8,887 bases of DNA, taken from assembly GCA_934663885.1 (NCBI GenBank), contig CAKUKW010000074.1, positions 1 through 8,887 of the forward strand, given 5' to 3'. The notes beneath the pieces are model-generated. The model worked only from the letters and a program-made list of their open reading frames with translations, had not been told where the DNA came from and did no database searches. The stretch is from an uncultured Tidjanibacter sp. (GTDB taxonomy: Bacteria; Bacteroidota; Bacteroidia; Bacteroidales; Rikenellaceae). This document shows positions 1 through 7,243 of the stretch, in pieces (within the stretch, counting starts at the first letter, position 1; every line of letters starts with the position of its first letter). A program made the position numbers and the translations under genes.

Positions 1-99
1 TCGCTGGCCTGTTTCCAAAGGGCGGCCAACGCCGGATGGGATGTGGCTGCTCTAAACCTCTCGGAATACCGTAAATGGGCCGGGTTCCGTAACGAATAA
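1..99 (+). CDS. 3' end of an unrecognised protein gene (partial)
   Basis: Frame 1 is open from the window edge to a TAA at 97-99 and gives 32 residues ending in AGFRNE. The fragment is moderately polar and shows no signal, membrane segment or motif I can place in a family. The short gap of 37 bases to the next small gene, on the same strand, would fit co-transcription. The start and most of the gene lie outside the window, so the function cannot be inferred here; the reading frame itself could still be chance, given its length. Confidence 0.45.
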   Translation, partial: SLACFQRAANAGWDVAALNLSEYRKWAGFRNE

Positions 100-136
100 G
101 TTTCAGGATAGGAGATACCAAATCACGATACTGTAT

Positions 137-376
137 ATGGATACACAAAGGGAAAAAAGGAACATTATCGTCGAGATGGCGGTGGACCTTCTTTTCTCGT
201 TGGACGAAATTTACACACCCGGAGAATGCTTTGATGCAAAGGAGATTTTACATGACAAACTTGTTTATTTCCTCATTATGGATCGAAGCGACCGGGAGTT
301 GAAAGACGGTGCTTTACTGAGGAAGTTCGATGAAATAGATGCGAAATTCGCAGGTGAGAAAATCCATGTTTATTAA
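137..376 (+). CDS. small hypothetical protein, 79 aa
   Basis: An ATG at 137 opens a 79-residue acidic, soluble-looking protein (start MDTQREKRNIIVEMAVDLLF) that ends in KIHVY. It begins with a charged stretch, then an amphipathic segment (about residues 8-22, RNIIVEMAVDLLFSL) and a second hydrophobic helix candidate around LHDKLVYFLIM. There is no signal peptide or metal-binding motif. I do not recognise the family. It lies 37 bases after the preceding unknown gene on the same strand, so the two could be an operon pair such as a small accessory module. No Shine-Dalgarno motif precedes it, as expected for Bacteroidota; the frame is open upstream of 137, so the true start could be earlier at a non-ATG codon. 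Confidence 0.5.
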   Translation: MDTQREKRNIIVEMAVDLLFSLDEIYTPGECFDAKEILHDKLVYFLIMDRSDRELKDGALLRKFDEIDAKFAGEKIHVY

Positions 377-759
377 GAAATGGAGTTTCTGCCGGAAGGC
401 CATAGGGCTATCGGCCCATAAGATAGTTTTGCGAATACAGAGAAAAATGGTTGGGGGTTGAATATTGAAATAAATTGATCTGGGGTAATCCTGCCGTCCT
501 CTTTAGCGGCGGTAGTTCCCACTCCGTGCCGCAAACACTCTCTCACTGCGGCATCAAACTCGGAACGTCGTGAGACTTTCCGGGTGCTATACCGGAAAAC
601 CCAGGTTTTATCCGGTTTTGATTTAGGGTTACAAGGGTCGAATTCCCCTGTAACCCTAAAAACATTCGCTCGACATGATAGGGGAGCCGCCTGATTCCGG
701 CATAAGGTAAAAGTAATATCTTTAACCGTAGGAATTATTATATGAAACCATGGGAATAA
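377..759. other. gene-poor stretch holding a long hairpin
   Basis: No convincing gene lies here. The minus strand is open from 810 to 373 (145 codons), but its start falls inside the decayed grpB gene and the product resembles nothing I know. On the plus strand, a 31-codon frame from the ATG at 366 overlaps the end of the small hypothetical gene and stops at 461. The main structure is the inverted repeat at 622-660. The stretch is best read as decayed or intergenic DNA, possibly including a dispersed repeat. Confidence 0.5.
622..660. repeat. inverted repeat, 16-base arms, 7-base loop
   Basis: Left arm 622-637 (TTTAGGGTTACAAGGG) pairs with right arm 645-660 (CCCCTGTAACCCTAAA) with 15 of 16 positions matched; the only mismatch is A634 against C648. 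The loop is 638-644 (TCGAATT). Neither side is followed by a T-run, so it does not look like a standard terminator. It could be a transcript-processing hairpin, a recombination site, or the core of a small dispersed repeat. Confidence 0.75.
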
Positions 760-1110
760 ATGGGTAGTGAGAAGCTTTGGCGTCTTTTCCCGGTCATTCT
801 CAGTAACCATAATGAGGAATGGGAAAAAGATTACGAAACTGGAAAAGGATCGATTGAAAGTTCCGTCCTGCTCGAGATAGACGATAAAACGGATTTGGTA
901 ACGTTAAAAAACAGCCTTGAGGGACGAAATATATTTCAGGGATTATATGGACGGCATCCCGGCGAGGCACGGAAATACGGGGAGTGGAAACTCGGCTTGA
1001 AAGAAAAAATATGACATGACGAGTACACCCATGCTAAATCCGATTTCATAGATGCGTGTGTAAAAACCCCGTATGGAATCGCGGGTAATTATAGTGGAAA
1101 TGATAAATAG
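760..1110 (+). pseudogene. decayed GrpB/UPF0157-family nucleotidyltransferase-like gene
   Basis: The reading frame from 760 starts GSEKLWRLFPVILSNHNEEW, which matches the usual opening of Bacteroidota GrpB-family proteins (LxRLFPIILSxHNPEW). It then jumps from GKGSIES to VLLEIDDKTD, so the segment expected to carry the family signature HIGSTAVPG and KPTID is missing. A second jump, near GRNIFQGLYGRHPGEARKYGEWK, removes the expected H-x-H-V-R region. The frame meets TGA at 1012-1014, after LKEKI, but family-like sequence continues in the same frame (HDEYTHAKSDFIDAC) to a TAG at 1108-1110. The local sequence there suggests one A gained and one A lost relative to an ancestral KEKYEHD. Intact members are about 170-180 residues; this one totals about 115 codons with core motifs gone. 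I judge it non-functional. Family match is from memory of conserved patterns, not a search. Confidence 0.78.
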
Positions 1111-1176
1111 CCGGAAGTCGGATTTAAAATTTCCGCTATACGTCGGCCGGCTGAGATTTTGAAAATTTCCCCAAAT

Positions 1177-1205
1177 GAAAAGGGCGGAAAGTATCTTTCC
1201 GCCCT
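1177..1205 (-). terminator. intrinsic terminator of the tRNA-Asn gene
   Basis: Read on the minus strand, a perfect 11-bp stem (AGGGCGGAAAG paired with CTTTCCGCCCT, plus-strand 1181-1191 and 1195-1205) with a 3-base loop is followed by TTTTCATTT. It begins about 5 bases after the tRNA 3' end and is the expected stop for that transcript. Confidence 0.88.
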
Positions 1206-1209
1206 CAGG

Positions 1210-1283
1210 CTCCTCTTCAAGGACTTGAACCTTGGACCCCCTGATTAACAGTCAGGTGCTCTAACCAACTGAGCTAAAGAGGA
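1210..1283 (-). tRNA. tRNA-Asn (anticodon GTT)
   Basis: The minus strand reads TCCTCTTTAGCTCAGTTGG onward and folds as a complete 74-nt cloverleaf. The acceptor stem is TCCTCTT with AAGAGGA and discriminator G at plus-strand 1210. The D arm contains AGCTCAGTTGGTTAGAGC. The anticodon stem CCTGA/TCAGG encloses loop CTGTTAA, with GTT at plus-strand 1247-1249. The T arm contains GGTTCAAGTCC. CCA is not encoded, so it must be added after transcription. A strong promoter lies upstream and a terminator directly downstream, so it appears to be a single-gene unit. Confidence 0.97.
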
Positions 1284-1337
1284 ATGTTTTCGAAATCATG
1301 TTTCGTTTCCGTTAGATTCGAACCATGTTTCGGGATG

Positions 1338-1368
1338 CAAATATAAAGCAAATATTTATTTGTGCAAA
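1338..1368 (-). promoter_or_regulatory. Bacteroides-type promoter of tRNA-Asn
   Basis: On the minus strand, TTTG (plus-strand 1365-1368) is followed by a 19-base spacer and TATATTTG (1338-1345), a perfect match to the -33 TTTG / -7 TAnnTTTG consensus of the Bacteroidota primary sigma factor. Transcription should begin near 1332, leaving a leader of roughly 50 nt before the mature tRNA. Confidence 0.85.
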
Positions 1369-1522
1369 GATTTTTTCGAAAATTATCGGGGCGGACGGAA
1401 AATGATCCCGAATCCGGACCCTAAGCTCCGGTTTTTCCGGCTCTGGAATTTTCTCTCCCCCGGGAAATGCGCGAAGGTATAAGCACGTGGCCGAATATTA
1501 GTCCTCTTTACCGGAATTTTTA

Positions 1523-1530
1523 TAATTTTG
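1523..1530 (+). promoter_or_regulatory. -7 element (TAATTTTG) before the DUF1573 gene
   Basis: TAATTTTG fits TAnnTTTG and lies 21 bases before the ATG at 1552, giving a predicted leader of about 15 nt. No matching TTTG is found 19-21 bases upstream, so the -33 half is weak or absent. Confidence 0.45.
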
Positions 1531-1551
1531 CATATTGAAACCTGATAAATA

Positions 1552-2652
1552 ATGGGGCGCTTTAAAATATCCGCATTCTTGCTGGCTTTTTCCTTCACAG
1601 CCTTTACAGGTGTCCAATGCCACGGGCAGCAAGGCCCCAAGGCCGTTTTCCAGGCCGTTGAATGGAACTTTGGCCCTGTCCGGGAAGTTGACGGCCCGGT
1701 TGCCCATGTTTTTAACTTCACGAACAAGGGCTCCAGGGATATAGTCGTTACGAGGGTAAGTGCGTCATGCGGCTGCACTGCAACTAAATACGACCCGTCA
1801 CCTGTCAAACCCAAATGTAGCGCTTCAATAGAAGTAAGGTTCGACCCCAGGGATTTTTCGGGTCCGACAAGAAAGTCCGTAAGCGTTGCCGTAAGCGACG
1901 GGAAGGAGCAACAATTCATACAATTATACGTTTCCGCCGAAGTAATCCCGAGGCCCCGCACAATAGAAGACGAATATCCGTTGGCGTTGGATGACGGGCT
2001 GAGGGTTTCCGGCCTTCACGTTCCGTTCGGTTATATGGAGAATGGAACTGTGCGTACCGACACCATAAAACTGATTAATAACTCTGAGAATGATATCAGG
2101 CTCTCCACTGAACATACGGCGGGAGCCAAATTTCTGAAGGCGGATGTTCCCTCTATCATGAAACCGGGAGAAAAATCGTTGATGACAGTAACATACGATC
2201 TTAGGGCGGCAGATCCGGTCTACGGCATGGTTTCCGACAGGATCTTTCTGATAATAAACGGCAGGCAGTCGAACCTGCCCGTAAATGTCAACGCGATAGT
2301 AGTTGATGATTTCAGCCGGGTCGATAAAGAAACTGCTCCAAAACTGTTGATGGATCCCGTATTCCATAACTTCGGGGAAACCGGCGTGGGTGAAAGGCTT
2401 TCCAAAGAAATAATTATTACAAATGCCGGAAGCACCCCTTTGATAATCCGTAGCGTGTCAGCGCGAAGGAACACCGAATCCGACCTGAAAGAGGGGGCTG
2501 TAATAAAGCCGGGTGGAAATATAACCGTCACCATTTCAATGACGGTACCGAAAGATGCTTACGGGGTTATTTCAGGAGGGATCGCCATTATATCAAACGA
2601 TCCCGAGCGTCCCATGAGGGAATTCAGGGCCGCCGCGGAAGTGAGGGAATAA
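1552..2652 (+). CDS. secreted DUF1573 domain protein with Ig-like repeats, 366 aa
   Basis: The N-terminus is a signal peptide: charged MGRFK, a hydrophobic core to about residue 20, and a probable cut near GVQC-HGQ. VQC is a poor lipobox, so a lipoprotein is possible but not favoured. Residues about 32-130 form a typical DUF1573 domain: WNFGPVREVDGPVAHVFNFTN, the SCGCT motif at 72-76, then a beta-rich stretch ending in YVSAEV. Two further beta-sandwich units of the ASPM/SPD-2/Hydin type follow, at about 150-250 (TDTIKLINNSENDIRL) and 267-365 (HNFGETGVGERLSKEIIITN); the last ends SNDPERPMREF, the usual final strand. Such proteins are common exported or periplasmic proteins of Bacteroidota with no settled function. 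The CGC pair is present only in the first unit. The start at 1552 is supported by the signal peptide and the -7 element. Its 3' end faces gtrA with a 14-base gap. Confidence 0.88.
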   Translation: MGRFKISAFLLAFSFTAFTGVQCHGQQGPKAVFQAVEWNFGPVREVDGPVAHVFNFTNKGSRDIVVTRVSASCGCTATKYDPSPVKPKCSASIEVRFDPRDFSGPTRKSVSVAVSDGKEQQFIQLYVSAEVIPRPRTIEDEYPLALDDGLRVSGLHVPFGYMENGTVRTDTIKLINNSENDIRLSTEHTAGAKFLKADVPSIMKPGEKSLMTVTYDLRAADPVYGMVSDRIFLIINGRQSNLPVNVNAIVVDDFSRVDKETAPKLLMDPVFHNFGETGVGERLSKEIIITNAGSTPLIIRSVSARRNTESDLKEGAVIKPGGNITVTISMTVPKDAYGVISGGIAIISNDPERPMREFRAAAEVRE

Positions 2653-2666
2653 AAAGGGCTGTGAAT

Positions 2667-3173
2667 TCATCTATTTTTCCCCCTTTCTTTGGAAGTGGCC
2701 CCGCGGAAAGTAAAAAACCGTGCGGTGAGGTAACTGTAAAGTACTGTGACCAGGTCTGCCATCGGCTTTGCTACCGTCGGATATATACCCAAAAGACGCA
2801 CGAATAAGTTTATCATCAGGGTATCGACCACAAGAGCGCCGGCGTTCTGAATGAGGTAACGGCCAAAACGTCTTTTTTGGGTCAGCGGAGAATCGGGGAA
2901 CGTAATATTACTCTGAAGCCAGAACCCCACAAGAATATACGGCGGTATCAGAATTATCTGTGCAAGGTTTTCGGCAGTTATCGTCAGAAAGCCCAGATCC
3001 GCTCCCTGTTCCATTATGACGTAATGGAAAATCAGGAAATAAAGCACCTGTCCGAACACCATATTGGCCCCGCCGCAAATTATATATCGGAAAGTTTGGC
3101 GCGAAATCACTTTGTGAAGCGGTTTGACGTAGAAAAAATCGACTATGCGCGTTACCCTTTCGGCCAGTTTCAT
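2667..3173 (-). CDS. GtrA-family membrane protein, 168 aa
   Basis: This is a small four-helix integral membrane protein of the GtrA family. In other bacteria members are thought to move lipid-linked sugars across the inner membrane for O-antigen, teichoic acid or arabinogalactan modification. Hydrophobic segments lie at about residues 29-53, 65-88, 106-130 and 136-154. The first starts with the characteristic RYIICGGAN (family pattern F-x-x-V-G-x-x-N), and the C-terminal end carries the usual aromatic-basic motif ARFFTFR at 151-157. The length is close to the family norm, with a somewhat long N-terminal lead (about 28 residues). The ATG overlaps the uvrB stop as ATGA, so translation is probably coupled to uvrB. 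No glycosyltransferase gene is adjacent, so the substrate is unknown. Confidence 0.85.
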   Translation of the reverse strand: MKLAERVTRIVDFFYVKPLHKVISRQTFRYIICGGANMVFGQVLYFLIFHYVIMEQGADLGFLTITAENLAQIILIPPYILVGFWLQSNITFPDSPLTQKRRFGRYLIQNAGALVVDTLMINLFVRLLGIYPTVAKPMADLVTVLYSYLTARFFTFRGATSKERGKNR

Positions 3174-5224
3174 TTGTGTGATCCGGTTTCCTTTCCTTCC
3201 TTAATCTCTTCCTCTATTTTAAGCCTCTCCTGGAGGGCGTACATCTGATTGCGGTATTTGGCGGCGGTTATAAAGTCGAGCTCCTTAGCGGCCGCTTCCA
3301 TTTTAGCTTTGGCGTCTGCTATCGCGTCGGGGAGGCTCATTGACGAATAGGCGGCCTGTATATCGGCAGCCACGGCGAAACCGCCGGCCGTGGGATAATG
3401 TGCATTATCCGCATCCGAGAGAAGCGACAGCAGTTGGTTTCCTCCCGATTGATGGCTTTTCTGCGCCTGCTTTGGAGTTATGCCGTGCTCTTCGTTATAA
3501 CGCATCTGCTTTTCGCGGCGGCGGTTGCTCTCGTTTATGGCCGCCTGCATGGCGTCGGTACGCTTGTCGGCATACATTATCACCGTACCGTTGAGGTTAC
3601 GGGCAGCACGTCCGGCCGTCTGGGTAAGCGCCCTTTCGCTGCGCAGGAATCCTTCCTTGTCGGCGTCCATGATAGCCACGAGGGATACCTCGGGAAGGTC
3701 GAGCCCTTCGCGCAGGAGGTTGACGCCTATCAATACGTCGAACGAACCTGCCCGCAGGTCTTCGAGTATCTGCACCCTGTCGAACGTTTCCACTTCGGAA
3801 TGTATATACCGGTTACGTATGCCTATCCTGTCGAAGTATTTAGACAGTTCCTCGGCCATTCGCTTGGTGAGTGTCGTGACGAGTATCCTTTCCCCTTTCT
3901 CGGCGCGCGCGCCTATCTCGTCTATGAGGTCGTCTATCTGGTTTTCGGTAACCCTTACCGATATAGGTGGATCCACGAGGCCCGTAGGCCTTATAATCTG
4001 CTCCACCACGGCCCCTTCGCTCTTAATGAGCTCGTAATCCGCCGGGGTGGCGCTTACATATATAGTGGTGCCGGCAAGGGCCTCGAATTCCTCGAACGTA
4101 AGCGGCCTGTTGTCTTTCGCCGCCGGAAGCCTGAAACCGTATTCGACGAGGTTCTCCTTACGGGCCTTGTCGCCTCCGTACATCGCCTTGATCTGGGGTA
4201 TGGTCACGTGGCTCTCGTCTATAACCAGAAGGTAGTCGTCCGGGAAATAATCGAGAAGGCAGAATGGCCTGGTACCAGCTTTACGCCCGTCAAGGTAGCG
4301 CGAATAGTTTTCGATGCCCGAGCAGTAACCGAGTTCCTTCATCATCTCCACATCGTATTCGACCCTCTGCTTTATGCGCTGTGCCTCCACCATTCGACCC
4401 GCATCCTCGAAGTACTTTATCCTTTCGCCGAGGTCGAGTTGTATATGCCCTATGGCGCGCTCCAGTTTTGGGCGGGTGGTCACGAAAAGGTTGGCCGGAT
4501 ATACGGTCATGGTATCCAACTCCTGCAAAACGTGTCCGCTTGCGGGCTCTATAAGGTGTATGCTCTCTATCTCGTCGTCAAACATCGAGATGCGGTGTAC
4601 TGTATCGCCGAAAGCAGACATTATGTCAATGACTTCGCCGTTCACGCGGAAAGTGCCGCTCTGGAGTTCGTATTCGGCACGGGTATAAAGTGCGTCGACC
4701 AGTCCGTAAAGGAGTTTTTTTCGCCCTATGGCTTCTCCTACCGTAAGTTTTATGCTCGATGCGTGGAAGTCGTCGGGGTTACCTATACCGTAGAGGCATG
4801 ACACGCTCGACACGACCACAATATCCCTGCGGCCGGAAAGGAGGGAAGCGGTAGTACGGAGCCTTAGTTTCTCTATCTCTTCGTTTATGGAAAGGTCTTT
4901 CTCGATAAACGTGTCCGAAGCGGGAAGGTACGCCTCCGGCTGGTAATAGTCGTAGTACGAAACGAAATACTCCACCGCATTCTCGGGAAAGAAGGTACTG
5001 AACTCGCTGTAAAGCTGCGCTGCGAGGGTCTTGTTATGGCTCAGTACCAACACCGGGCGCTTGAGGTCGCGTATAACATTCGCTATGGTGAACGTCTTTC
5101 CCGAACCGGTGACGCCGAGCAAAGTATTATGCCTGCTGTGCCCGTTTATAGAGCGCACCAATTCCTCGATAGCCTCGGGCTGGTCGCCCGTAGGACTGTA
5201 ATCAGACACCAACTTGAAATCCAT
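3170..5224 (-). CDS. uvrB: UvrABC excinuclease subunit B, 684 aa
   Basis: UvrB is the DNA-damage-verifying helicase-like subunit of nucleotide excision repair. It is loaded on damaged DNA by UvrA and then recruits UvrC for dual incision. The protein is full length. The N-terminus [11 protein letters not shown] is typical; Walker A is GVTGSGKT (37-44). The beta-hairpin that clamps DNA is [14 protein letters not shown] (88-101). The Walker B motif is VIDESH (334-339), the SAT motif is YVSATPADY (389-397), and motif V is [20 protein letters not shown] (501-520). Motif VI is QTAGRAARN (535-543), with alanine where many proteobacterial proteins have isoleucine. A C-terminal UVR domain (about 633-670), the UvrC contact, is present. 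The gene appears to head an operon with gtrA, overlapping it by 4 bases. The start at 5224 agrees with the family's usual N-terminus. Confidence 0.98.
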   Translation of the reverse strand: MDFKLVSDYSPTGDQPEAIEELVRSINGHSRHNTLLGVTGSGKTFTIANVIRDLKRPVLVLSHNKTLAAQLYSEFSTFFPENAVEYFVSYYDYYQPEAYLPASDTFIEKDLSINEEIEKLRLRTTASLLSGRRDIVVVSSVSCLYGIGNPDDFHASSIKLTVGEAIGRKKLLYGLVDALYTRAEYELQSGTFRVNGEVIDIMSAFGDTVHRISMFDDEIESIHLIEPASGHVLQELDTMTVYPANLFVTTRPKLERAIGHIQLDLGERIKYFEDAGRMVEAQRIKQRVEYDVEMMKELGYCSGIENYSRYLDGRKAGTRPFCLLDYFPDDYLLVIDESHVTIPQIKAMYGGDKARKENLVEYGFRLPAAKDNRPLTFEEFEALAGTTIYVSATPADYELIKSEGAVVEQIIRPTGLVDPPISVRVTENQIDDLIDEIGARAEKGERILVTTLTKRMAEELSKYFDRIGIRNRYIHSEVETFDRVQILEDLRAGSFDVLIGVNLLREGLDLPEVSLVAIMDADKEGFLRSERALTQTAGRAARNLNGTVIMYADKRTDAMQAAINESNRRREKQMRYNEEHGITPKQAQKSHQSGGNQLLSLLSDADNAHYPTAGGFAVAADIQAAYSSMSLPDAIADAKAKMEAAAKELDFITAAKYRNQMYALQERLKIEEEIKEGKETGSHK

Positions 5225-5228
5225 TCTG

Positions 5229-5236
5229 CAAATTTA
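5229..5236 (-). promoter_or_regulatory. -7 element (TAAATTTG) directly before uvrB
   Basis: The minus strand reads TAAATTTG, then four bases, then the uvrB ATG. If used, transcription would begin at or within a base or two of the start codon, giving a leaderless mRNA. No TTTG is present 19-21 bases upstream, so this may be a weak promoter or a coincidence. Confidence 0.4.
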
Positions 5237-5295
5237 GTGAAAATAGGTGATATAAATATCCGGAAAATAACGTAAAACTAACATCAGGTTGTATG

Positions 5296-5327
5296 TTCGG
5301 ATTTATCCCGGAGAAATATTACCTTTG
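5296..5327 (+). promoter_or_regulatory. promoter of the MBL-fold hydrolase gene
   Basis: TACCTTTG (5320-5327) matches TAnnTTTG. A TTCG at 5296-5299, one mismatch from TTTG, lies 20 bases upstream, the right spacing. The predicted start near 5332-5334 lies inside the longer possible ORF beginning at 5289, which supports the ATG at 5343 as the true start. Confidence 0.55.
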
Positions 5328-5342
5328 GGAAAACGCAACGAC

Positions 5343-6233
5343 ATGAAAAATATAGTTTTATTGATATCCTGCTTTATCTCCTTTTCCCTCGCCGCACAGG
5401 ACGGGCGAAAACCCGAAGCCTATATGGTCGGTAAATACGAAGTATACATACTGTCCGAGGGTTCCGGCGAAGGCAATACCGGCATCCTCATAGATGCTCC
5501 GCAGGACGTCCTTTCAGAGTATGTTCCGGACGGCGCTTTCCCTATCGCGACCAATGCCGTACTCGTTCGTGACGGCAATAAGGTATGGCTTATCGACACC
5601 GGTTACGGCAGGAATATATTTGACCAGATGGAGGCGGTAGGCGTATCCCCGGAAGGGGTCCATTATATTATCCTTACCCATCTTCACGGCGACCACATAG
5701 GAGGAATGCTCCGTGACGGAGAGAAAACTTTCCCCAACGCTTTGGTCGCTGTGTCCCGAAAAGAATACGATTACTGGACCAGCGATGAGGAAATGCATAG
5801 ACTTCCTGAGAACCGTCGCGGGAACTTCCTCCCGGCCCGGGAGGTACTGGAAAAATATGAAGCGAAACTCGATATTCTGGATGAAAATATCATAGGGTCG
5901 GTGACCGATGAAAATCCCAGGGCTGGCTTCCTCAGGGCCTACGGACATACGCCTGGGCATGTTATGTTCCTTATAAAAGACGGCGGTGAGCAGTTGCTTA
6001 TATGGGGCGACCTTACTCATGCAATGGCGGTGCAGATGCCCCGTCCGGAAATATCCGTTACTTACGACCACGATCCCGATATGGCGCGCAAAAGCAGACA
6101 GGAGGTGTTGGGGTATGCCTCAGCGAACAAAATACCTGTCACGGGAATGCACCTGCCCGCGCCTAAAATAGGAACGGTGGTTGAAAAGCATGGGGGAGGC
6201 TACGATTTTATCCCGGTCGGCTTGCGGAAATAA
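5343..6233 (+). CDS. exported metallo-beta-lactamase-fold hydrolase, 296 aa
   Basis: The gene encodes a zinc-dependent MBL-fold hydrolase with a signal peptide (MKNIVLLISCFISFSLAA, likely cut after residue 18), so it should act in the periplasm. The metal ligands are all visible: THLHGDHIGG (112-121; H113, H115, D117, H118), GHTPGH (H206), WGDLTH (D223) and GMHLPAP (H270). The strand VWLIDTGYG (81-89) precedes the first motif as usual. The layout resembles the group that includes N-acyl-homoserine lactonases and methyl parathion hydrolase rather than class B beta-lactamases, but the substrate cannot be read from sequence. The reading frame is open back to 5289, but I prefer 5343 because the signal peptide begins there and the promoter lies between. 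The stop lies 34 bases inside the convergent transporter gene. Confidence 0.9.
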   Translation: MKNIVLLISCFISFSLAAQDGRKPEAYMVGKYEVYILSEGSGEGNTGILIDAPQDVLSEYVPDGAFPIATNAVLVRDGNKVWLIDTGYGRNIFDQMEAVGVSPEGVHYIILTHLHGDHIGGMLRDGEKTFPNALVAVSRKEYDYWTSDEEMHRLPENRRGNFLPAREVLEKYEAKLDILDENIIGSVTDENPRAGFLRAYGHTPGHVMFLIKDGGEQLLIWGDLTHAMAVQMPRPEISVTYDHDPDMARKSRQEVLGYASANKIPVTGMHLPAPKIGTVVEKHGGGYDFIPVGLRK

Positions 6234-7126
6234 CGCTCGGGTAACTGCAACAATAGCAGGGCGCAGGTGATAATCAATATGCCTGTCGCCGTTTGCCAGT
6301 CCGGATGCTCGCCGGGGACTATCAGCCAACTGAGCAGAGCACCGCTAACGGGAACCAGGAATTTCCAGATGTTCAGCTCCGACACTTTCACCCCGGGCTT
6401 GCCCAGCAGCGTGTACCATATCGAGAACGCTGCGGCCGGAATGAATGCCAGCCAAAGCAGCGCACCGTAAAATTCACCCGGATAAGGTACTATCTGCGGC
6501 TTTTCTACAACTAACGACGTCAGGAAAAGCATTATGCCGCCCGTGAAATTGGCGAATGAAGTAAGCGCCATCGGATGGATGTTATAAGACTTCTTTTTTA
6601 CGACCATGATGTTGGTGTAGCTGCCTATGATATTACTAAGGAGCAGCAATCCCACCCCCAGCCAGAACTGCGGGTCTTCCGATGAGAGCGTTCCCTTGGC
6701 AAGGCTAATAAAAACCACTCCGGAGAGGCCGAGCGCGATAGCGGCGATCTTCCTTCCGGTAAGCCTGTCGTTCTTTAAGGTGAGGTGGGCCATTATGGCG
6801 ACGAACAGCGGCCCGGCGCCGATAATTATAGCCGACGTGGCGGCCGGGACCCTGCTGAGGCCCATGAAGAAAAGCCCGTACTGCAGGAATGTCTGGACGA
6901 AAGCGAAGAGCAACATGAATTTCCAGTGTCTGAACGCGTTGCGCAAGTCGATTTTTTTGACGAGCATGACCGGAACGAGCAGCAGGCCCGCCAGCGTGAA
7001 CCTCATTCCCGAAAGCAGGATCGGAGGGGCGTATTGAAAGCCTATTTTGGCCCCGGCAAAAGCCGAGCCCCACAACAGGCAGGCGATTACAGCCCCGATT
7101 ATTATACCTGTTTTTTCATTTTTCAC
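6200..7126 (-). CDS. EamA/DMT-superfamily transporter, 308 aa
   Basis: This is an inner-membrane carrier of the drug/metabolite transporter superfamily with two EamA halves and about ten membrane helices. The first half begins IIIGAVIACLLWGSAFAGAK, with the W-G-S/G-F pattern typical of the family at about 19-23, and contains RFTLAGLLLVPVML (42-55) and AATSAIIIGAGPLFVAIMAH, the usual helix 4. The second half begins near FWLGVGLLLLSNIIGSYTN and ends ATGILIITCALLLLQLPERY. Related proteins export amino acids, purines or other metabolites; the substrate here is unknown. The start is GTG at plus-strand 7126-7124, chosen because it gives a normal N-terminus four bases after a -7 element; no upstream ATG fits and the next in-frame ATG would remove helix 1. 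It overlaps the MBL gene tail-to-tail by 34 bases and is divergent from the acyltransferase gene. Confidence 0.93.
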   Translation of the reverse strand: MKNEKTGIIIGAVIACLLWGSAFAGAKIGFQYAPPILLSGMRFTLAGLLLVPVMLVKKIDLRNAFRHWKFMLLFAFVQTFLQYGLFFMGLSRVPAATSAIIIGAGPLFVAIMAHLTLKNDRLTGRKIAAIALGLSGVVFISLAKGTLSSEDPQFWLGVGLLLLSNIIGSYTNIMVVKKKSYNIHPMALTSFANFTGGIMLFLTSLVVEKPQIVPYPGEFYGALLWLAFIPAAAFSIWYTLLGKPGVKVSELNIWKFLVPVSGALLSWLIVPGEHPDWQTATGILIITCALLLLQLPERYFRKPTGIKS

Positions 7127-7130
7127 GCAG

Positions 7131-7138
7131 CAAAGATA
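7131..7138 (-). promoter_or_regulatory. -7 element (TATCTTTG) directly before the EamA gene
   Basis: The minus strand reads TATCTTTG, then four bases, then the GTG start. This fits TAnnTTTG. A TTTG lies 26 bases upstream, too far for the normal spacing. Transcription from here would start at about the start codon. Confidence 0.45.
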
Positions 7139-7243
7139 ATCATAACCCTGCGGAGCGTGAGCGCCAAATATGAGAAATTTATCAAAAAGGGTGTGGGGAG
7201 CTTAAAATCGGTTTCAGGACAGGATAAAACCGCCGAAATGTTA
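7139..7243. other. intergenic spacer between divergent genes, nothing recognised
   Basis: This part of the 330-base gap between the transporter and acyltransferase genes holds no gene. The only structure seen is a weak 6-bp hairpin (CGGTTT with AAACCG around 7209-7232). The rest of the gap is the 85-bp tandem repeat. Confidence 0.5.

Noticed and set aside
497..507. 11-base match (TCCTCTTTAGC) to the 5' end of the tRNA-Asn gene, in opposite orientation
   Set aside because: It is short, inverted and matches the tRNA 5' end rather than the 3' end used by integrases; probably chance.
1383..1961. Minus-strand 192-codon frame
   Set aside because: It is antisense to the signal peptide and first domain of the DUF1573 protein and shows no recognisable domain.
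2645..2681. Possible bidirectional terminator between the DUF1573 gene and gtrA
   Set aside because: The stem (GGGAA with TTCCC plus scattered pairs) has several mismatches and is too weak to call.
3398..4801. Long plus-strand open frame of 467 codons
   Set aside because: It lies wholly antisense to uvrB, whose motifs are complete; it is a by-product of codon bias in that gene.
5289..5342. Longer N-terminus for the MBL hydrolase
   Set aside because: It would place 18 residues before a clear signal peptide, and the predicted promoter lies within it.
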